Below, one piece after another: positions 15,368 through 19,128 of a stretch of DNA of 19,128 bases. This DNA comes from an uncultured Blautia sp. Its GTDB lineage: Bacteria; Bacillota; Clostridia; Lachnospirales; Lachnospiraceae. Below the pieces are notes generated by a model. It was not told the origin of the DNA. It saw only the letters and a program-made list of their open reading frames with translations, and searched no databases. How positions within the stretch are numbered: position 1 is the stretch's first letter; each line of letters opens with the position of its first letter. The stretch is taken from contig URYM01000010.1 in NCBI GenBank assembly GCA_900552095.1, positions 1 through 19,128 on the forward strand, in the 5' to 3' direction. The translations under genes and the position numbers were made by a program.

Positions 15368-16978
15368 CTACTGCTTCCCTTTATGATAGCGGCTGGGCGA
15401 TACGCCAAACTGCCGTTTAAACACATAACTGAAATAATTCGGCTCTGTATAGCCTACTTTTCCCGCAATCACATACGTTTTATCATCGGTAGTGTTCAGA
15501 AGTTCCACCGCCTTTTTCATTCTCACTTCCGTGAGATATGTGCTGTAATTCTTGCCTGTTTCTTTCTTAAACATCATAGAAAAATAAGAAGGGCTTAAAT
15601 GAAATTCCTGACAGAGAACTTCCACAGACAGATCCGGCCTGGCATAATTTGCCTCGATGTACTCCTGAGCCTCCCGGATCAGAGTATTGCAGTTTCCCTC
15701 TCTCTGGCAGACCAGCTGCTGATGGATCTTCGTACACAGCCGGTTAAAGTAAGCCTTCAGTTCGTGGCTGGTGCGCAGTTCCAGAAGCTCGCCGTAGAAA
15801 TTTTCTCCCGTTCCAAAAAGTGCCTTCTCATCCAGTTCATACCGCCATACCAGCTTCATAAGCGTATTCAAAAGCGTTACGCTGTAGCTCTGGGACTGTC
15901 TCCAGTAAACCTTGTCATCCCCCATCTTATCGATCAGGGCATTGACCTGCTCCTCAATTTCCTTTTCCTCGCAGAACTTCAGGGCATGGAACAGATTTCC
16001 TTCCTCCTGCCCGCTCAGGGAGAGCACCTGTCTCTTCTGCGGTTCCACATCTCGGATATAGATTGCCCGGTCTTCCCCCAGCACCACGCGGTACTCCAGA
16101 GCTTCCTTGGCTTCCCGGTAAGACTCTGCCAGTTCTTCCGGATTCTTCCTCGGATTTCCCAGGCCTGCCGTGACCTCCAGGGCAAAAACCTGACTGCACT
16201 CCCTCCCCGCCTGATTTAAAAGCGCCAGAAGTTCATTCATGGTCTGTCCTTTCTGCAGTGCGCAGATCAGCCCCAGTTCTTTCTGCCCGTTAAACAGGTG
16301 GCAGCAGAACTTTCCTTCCAGCAGTTCACGCACCACTTTTAGGACGGATACCTGCACCAGCTGCTGTTCCCACAGCCACCGGCTTTCTTCCTCCCGCCCC
16401 TTCTGACGATCCACGCAGATCAGCCCGGCCGTCCAGGCCTCTGCTTCCCGGAACCGGGGCAGATACTGTTTCATCAGGCGGGAAATCTCCCCTCCTGGAA
16501 TATTTCCCTCAACCCACTCGTTGACAAATTTCTCCCTTAAAACAGGATAAGCCCTCCGGTAACTTTCCCGCAGAGCATTCACATCCCTTTTTTCTTCTAA
16601 TTCCCGGTCAATAGAATCCCTTAATTTCTGCAGAACCGCCGTGAGTTCTCCGATATTGATCGGTTTTAAGATATATCCGGTCACCCCCAGCCGGATTGCC
16701 TGTTTCGCATACTCAAATTCATCATACCCGGAAAAGAGAACAACCTTTTTCTCCGGGTATTCTTTCTGCAGCGCCTCGGCCAGCTGCAGACCATCCATAT
16801 AGGGCATCTGAATATCCGTGATCACCACATCCGGTTCCAGCGAGGTCACTTTTTCCAGCGCCTCCCTGCCGTTCTCCGCCTCCCCGGCAATCTCAAATCC
16901 CAGGGCGTTCCAGTCCATCAGCTTAACAATACTTTTTCTTACTTCTTCTTCATCATCTACAAATAAAATCTTGTACAT
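15368..16978 (-). CDS. YesN-type response regulator (REC + AraC HTH), cassette B
   Basis: 536 residues, the same length as its paralogue at 5056-6666. Receiver domain with D8/D9, phospho-acceptor D55 in ITDIQMPYMDG, S83 and K105 in YILKPI. Helical linker region in the middle. C-terminal AraC HTH pair (LSVEVLCQEFHLSPSYFSMM and KVGYTEPNYFSYVFKRQFGV). ATG at 16978 has only a weak ribosome site (GAAG about 5 bp upstream). It starts 39 bp after the lipid kinase gene and no convincing promoter lies in that gap, so it may be transcribed from the lipid kinase promoter. Confidence 0.93.
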   Translation of the reverse strand: MYKILFVDDEEEVRKSIVKLMDWNALGFEIAGEAENGREALEKVTSLEPDVVITDIQMPYMDGLQLAEALQKEYPEKKVVLFSGYDEFEYAKQAIRLGVTGYILKPINIGELTAVLQKLRDSIDRELEEKRDVNALRESYRRAYPVLREKFVNEWVEGNIPGGEISRLMKQYLPRFREAEAWTAGLICVDRQKGREEESRWLWEQQLVQVSVLKVVRELLEGKFCCHLFNGQKELGLICALQKGQTMNELLALLNQAGRECSQVFALEVTAGLGNPRKNPEELAESYREAKEALEYRVVLGEDRAIYIRDVEPQKRQVLSLSGQEEGNLFHALKFCEEKEIEEQVNALIDKMGDDKVYWRQSQSYSVTLLNTLMKLVWRYELDEKALFGTGENFYGELLELRTSHELKAYFNRLCTKIHQQLVCQREGNCNTLIREAQEYIEANYARPDLSVEVLCQEFHLSPSYFSMMFKKETGKNYSTYLTEVRMKKAVELLNTTDDKTYVIAGKVGYTEPNYFSYVFKRQFGVSPSRYHKGKQ

Positions 16979-17017
16979 ACTTACTTCATTATCTTTCTAA
17001 AACTTTTACGGGGTAGT

Positions 17018-17926
17018 TCACTCATCTTTCTGATCTTCTTTCAGGAAAATCTTCATGGCATGTTTGCGCGCCTCAATGCGGGCGATCCTGTGATCTCCTC
17101 CGAATTCGCCGTCCAGCGTCCAGGAAATCTCCTCCTCGGCCTCCATCACAATGTGATCTGTCTTAAAGGATTCTATCAGATCTGTATTATCCACCCGGGT
17201 CACCAGCGCTACCAGGATTTCATTTAATTCCAGCGGATTCCTGGGACGCTTGATCAGAGTTACTTCCAGAAGTCCGTCATCCATCTGCACATCACGCTTT
17301 GCCGTCAGATTCTTAAATCCCCCCACCGACCGGGAATTGCTCACCATCCCGTAGATATAATCATCTTCAAAAGTCTCACCGTTGGAAGTTACTTTCATAT
17401 GATACGTCTTCACATTGAAAATCCGCTTCGTCCCTTCCAGAACGTAAGCCAGATGTCCCAGCAGATTCTTCAGATTCTGATCTGTCTGATAGGAGACGTC
17501 GGTGAAAATCCCGAACGCCGCCACATAGACGAAGGTATCCTCATTAAAAGATCCCACATCGCAGGAGTAACATTTCCCCTCCACAATCGCCCGGGCCGCC
17601 TGTGCCATGTCCTTTGGAATTGACAGGCTGTTGGCAAAATCGTTGGTGCTTCCCGCCGGGATATATCCCAGAGGCACCTCTTTCTCCACTTCCATCAGCG
17701 CTGTCACCACTTCATCCAGGGTTCCATCCCCGCCGCTGCAGACCACCAGATCCACATCCTGGGCAAATTTTTTCACCTGACGATATCCATCCTGCGGTTC
17801 CTGCGTAGGATGCACCAGCACCTCATAACCGCCTTTTACAAAAATATCAATGATTTCCAGCAGTTTTGTTTTTATTTGGCCTTTTCCCGAACAGGGATTA
17901 AAGACAAAAAGCATTTTCTTGTCCAT
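17018..17926 (-). CDS. YegS/DagK-type diacylglycerol kinase family lipid kinase
   Basis: 302 residues, typical for the soluble DAGK_cat/YegS/BmrU family, which phosphorylates diacylglycerol or a related lipid from the cytoplasmic face. Motifs: NPCSGKG (10-16, nucleotide loop), GGDGTLDEV (65-73, catalytic glycine-rich motif) and PAGSTNDFA (90-98). The C-terminal beta domain includes DGLLEVTLI and SWTLDGEFGG, as in the DgkB family. No TM segments. ATG at 17926 follows AGAGGAAAAAACA. It is divergent from the SDR gene and heads the leftward run; substrate is not determined from sequence. Confidence 0.93.
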   Translation of the reverse strand: MDKKMLFVFNPCSGKGQIKTKLLEIIDIFVKGGYEVLVHPTQEPQDGYRQVKKFAQDVDLVVCSGGDGTLDEVVTALMEVEKEVPLGYIPAGSTNDFANSLSIPKDMAQAARAIVEGKCYSCDVGSFNEDTFVYVAAFGIFTDVSYQTDQNLKNLLGHLAYVLEGTKRIFNVKTYHMKVTSNGETFEDDYIYGMVSNSRSVGGFKNLTAKRDVQMDDGLLEVTLIKRPRNPLELNEILVALVTRVDNTDLIESFKTDHIVMEAEEEISWTLDGEFGGDHRIARIEARKHAMKIFLKEDQKDE

Positions 17927-17974
17927 TGTTTTTTCCTCTAGTTCTCTTTTGCATAATTTACGGATTATTTTTTT

Positions 17975-18003
17975 ATTTTACTACGACACGGATATTTGTG
18001 CAA
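17975..18003 (-). promoter_or_regulatory. Promoter of the lipid kinase gene
   Basis: Minus-strand TTGCAC (17998-18003), a 17-base spacer and TAAAAT (17975-17980), which matches five of six -10 positions. Transcription would start near 17968. It may also serve the downstream regulator-kinase cassette. Confidence 0.55.
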
Positions 18004-18021
18004 GAATAAGCCCTGCACAAA
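17995..18021. promoter_or_regulatory. Dyad operator candidate overlapping the lipid kinase -35
   Basis: Perfect 8-bp inverted repeat TTTGTGCA (17995-18002) / TGCACAAA (18014-18021) with an 11-base spacer, in the divergent intergenic region. Its left arm covers the -35 of the minus-strand promoter. Arm length and spacing suit a dimeric repressor; the regulator is unknown. Confidence 0.45.
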
Positions 18022-18041
18022 CCGTCAGAAATTCTCCTGCC

Positions 18042-18070
18042 TTGCGCCCGCCAGGAATCTGTGCTATGCT
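18042..18070 (+). promoter_or_regulatory. Possible promoter of the SDR gene
   Basis: TTGCGC (18042-18047), a 17-base spacer, and TATGCT (18065-18070) preceded by an extended-10 TGC. The two hexamers are partial matches, but the spacing and TGn are right. Confidence 0.4.
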
Positions 18071-18111
18071 CTTTTTCAGAATCTATTTTTCAGAAAGGAT
18101 CTTACTGTGAT

Positions 18112-18846
18112 ATGAAAGAAAAAAATGTCCTGATCACCGGCGCTTCCCGGGGAATCGGCCGGGAAACTGCCCGGATCTTTGCGCAAAACGGCTACACTCT
18201 GTTTCTCACCTGCCAGAACCGTATTGATCTTCTGAGAGAAACTGCCGGGGAACTGAACGATCTATTCTCCGTTCCCTGTTTTCCCTTCGTCGGAGATATG
18301 GGAGACGAATCTTTCGTCACGGATCTTTTTTCCGAAATCCGGACGCGCTGCGGCCATCTGGATGTGCTGATCAATAATGCGGGAATCTCCCATATCGGTC
18401 TGCTCCAGGATATGAGTCTTGCCCAGTGGAACCAGATGCTCTCCACAGATCTCACCTCTGTTTTCCTCACCTGCCGGGCCGCCATTCCGCTGATGCTCTC
18501 CCGCCATCAGGGATCCATTGTGAACGTGTCCTCTGTCTGGGGAAATGTGGGAGCCTCCTGCGAAGCCGCCTACTCCGCAGCCAAATCCGGTGTAAACGGT
18601 CTTACCCGCGCTCTCGCCAAAGAACTGGCTCCCAGCCAGATCCGGGTAAATGCAGCTGCGTTCGGCGCAATCGAAACTTCTATGAACCAGTTCTTAAGCC
18701 CGGAAGAGAAGGAAGCTCTCACCGCTGAAATCCCGGCCGGCCGCTTCGGTTCCGCCGCAGAAGCTGCCGCTCTCCTCTACGATCTGGCTGTCCATCACCC
18801 CTATCTCACCGGACAGGTAATCTCCATGGACGGAGGATGGATCTGA
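18112..18846 (+). CDS. SDR family oxidoreductase, FabG-like; possibly EF-P 5-aminopentanone reductase (YmfI-like)
   Basis: A 244-residue NAD(P)-dependent classical SDR, cytoplasmic. Rossmann motif TGASRGIG (9-16), NNAG, catalytic Ser in VNVSSVWG and Tyr-x3-Lys in AAYSAAK, ending TGQVISMDGGW. The SSVWGNVGASCEAAYS block resembles, from memory, the B. subtilis YmfI group, which reduces the 5-aminopentanone modification on elongation factor P; general FabG proteins usually differ here. The usual proline of the APG motif is replaced (AAFGAIET). ATG 18112 is preferred over an upstream GTG at 18061 because the Rossmann strand starts right after it. Its AGGA is about 12 bp upstream, rather far. Only complete plus-strand gene here, convergent with the exporter. 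Confidence 0.88.
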   Translation: MKEKNVLITGASRGIGRETARIFAQNGYTLFLTCQNRIDLLRETAGELNDLFSVPCFPFVGDMGDESFVTDLFSEIRTRCGHLDVLINNAGISHIGLLQDMSLAQWNQMLSTDLTSVFLTCRAAIPLMLSRHQGSIVNVSSVWGNVGASCEAAYSAAKSGVNGLTRALAKELAPSQIRVNAAAFGAIETSMNQFLSPEEKEALTAEIPAGRFGSAAEAAALLYDLAVHHPYLTGQVISMDGGWI

Positions 18847-18885
18847 TCTCTTTTATCAGGTTCCCTGAAAGAAAAGAGAGATCAG
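18843..18885. terminator. Hairpin overlapping the ends of two convergent genes
   Basis: CTGATCTCTTTT (18843-18854) pairs with AAAAGAGAGATCAG (18872-18885) with a 2-base bulge, and an inner TCAGG-TTC-CCTGA stem (18856-18868) extends it. It includes both stop codons (18844-18846 and 18856-18858). No T-run follows on either strand, so it is a possible bidirectional terminator of non-standard form. Confidence 0.45.
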
Positions 18886-19102
18886 GATCGGGACAAAGAA
18901 AGAACAGATCATGCCGTTGAGCACAGAGAGAACCACGGTCTCCTCATCTGTATATTTCAGCATTACCGGCAGGGTAGTGTCTTCGCTGGTCGCTCCCGCC
19001 GGGGCAATGCAGCTATAAAAGTTCAGTTTCCCGGCGAGAATCGGAATTAATACAAAAGAAAAAATTTCCCGCATAAGATTGCTCATAAAGGCAATACTTC
19101 CC
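18856..19102 (-). CDS. lysO: LysO-family (DUF340) lysine exporter, C-terminal 81 residues (cut by contig end)
   Basis: Inner-membrane protein. The visible part reads SNLMREIFSFVLIPILAG, then IAPAGATSEDTTLPVMLKYT, then a hydrophobic C-terminal helix (VLNGMICSFFVPILISLFF). The GATS-DTTLP motif and the NLxREI segment are characteristic of the LysO/YbjE C-terminal half. Bases right of 19102 are Nextera adapter, so a translated start such as MCIRDR is false and the true N-terminus lies outside the window. The stop lies 10 bp from the SDR stop (convergent). Confidence 0.82.
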
Positions 19103-19128
19103 CTGTCTCTTATACACATCTCCGAGCC
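19103..19128 (-). other. Untrimmed Illumina Nextera adapter (read-2 side)
   Basis: CTGTCTCTTATACACATCT followed by CCGAGCC is the reverse complement of the Nextera read-2 transposon adapter seen at the left end. Not genomic. Confidence 0.98.

Noticed and set aside
1..19128. Mobile element bounded by 19-bp terminal inverted repeats
   Set aside because: The repeats are Tn5 mosaic ends from Nextera library adapters, with a sequencing index next to one of them.
1..19128. tRNA, rRNA or CRISPR array
   Set aside because: No cloverleaf, rRNA core sequence or regularly spaced repeat was seen on either strand.

Overview
The window reads as an assembled contig from a gut-type Firmicute, most likely Lachnospiraceae. 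The basis is a type III glutamine synthetase, YesM/YesN-type two-component systems, an mglBAC sugar importer with a long N-terminal extension on MglC, and strong Shine-Dalgarno sites. This is inference; there is no rRNA or marker gene. Both ends are untrimmed Illumina Nextera adapter (1-48 and 19103-19128), so the terminal genes are cut by the contig ends and the outermost bases are not genomic.

Layout, right to left, because almost everything is on the minus strand: a cut LysO-type exporter C-terminus (18856-19102); a plus-strand FabG-like SDR (18112-18846), possibly an EF-P 5-aminopentanone reductase; a YegS/DagK-type lipid kinase (17018-17926); then sensory cassette B: YesN-like regulator (15368-16978), YesM-like kinase (13577-15367), membrane-anchored binding protein (12685-13590) and MglB-like lipoprotein (11653-12675). 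Next comes mglB-mglA-mglC (11441 down to 6800), closed by a strong intrinsic terminator (6748-6783). Sensory cassette A follows in the same order: regulator (5056-6666), kinase (3195-5075), anchored binding protein (2247-3155, start apparently shifted by one base), MglB-like lipoprotein (1194-2231). A truncated glnN (49-1139) ends the contig.

The locus is thus one galactose/glucose-type ABC importer flanked by two paralogous four-gene sensing modules. The inferred logic is that extracytoplasmic sugar-binding proteins report sugar occupancy to the dCACHE sensor domains of the kinases, which phosphorylate AraC-type regulators that act on the importer promoter and perhaps on their own. The Clostridium XylFII-LytS system is a precedent for a binding protein signalling through a histidine kinase.

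The most striking observation is that the importer's own MglB appears to be a circularly permuted galactose-binding protein. The segment that normally forms the first strands and helices of the N-terminal lobe is missing after the lipobox and is found at the C-terminus behind a linker, with ligand-site residues kept. The two sensory lipoproteins in the same locus have the normal order and act as internal controls. Other notable points are an approximately 220-residue charged, coiled-coil-like extension on MglC, structured RNA between mglB and mglA, and a one-base defect in an A6 tract at the start of one sensory binding protein.
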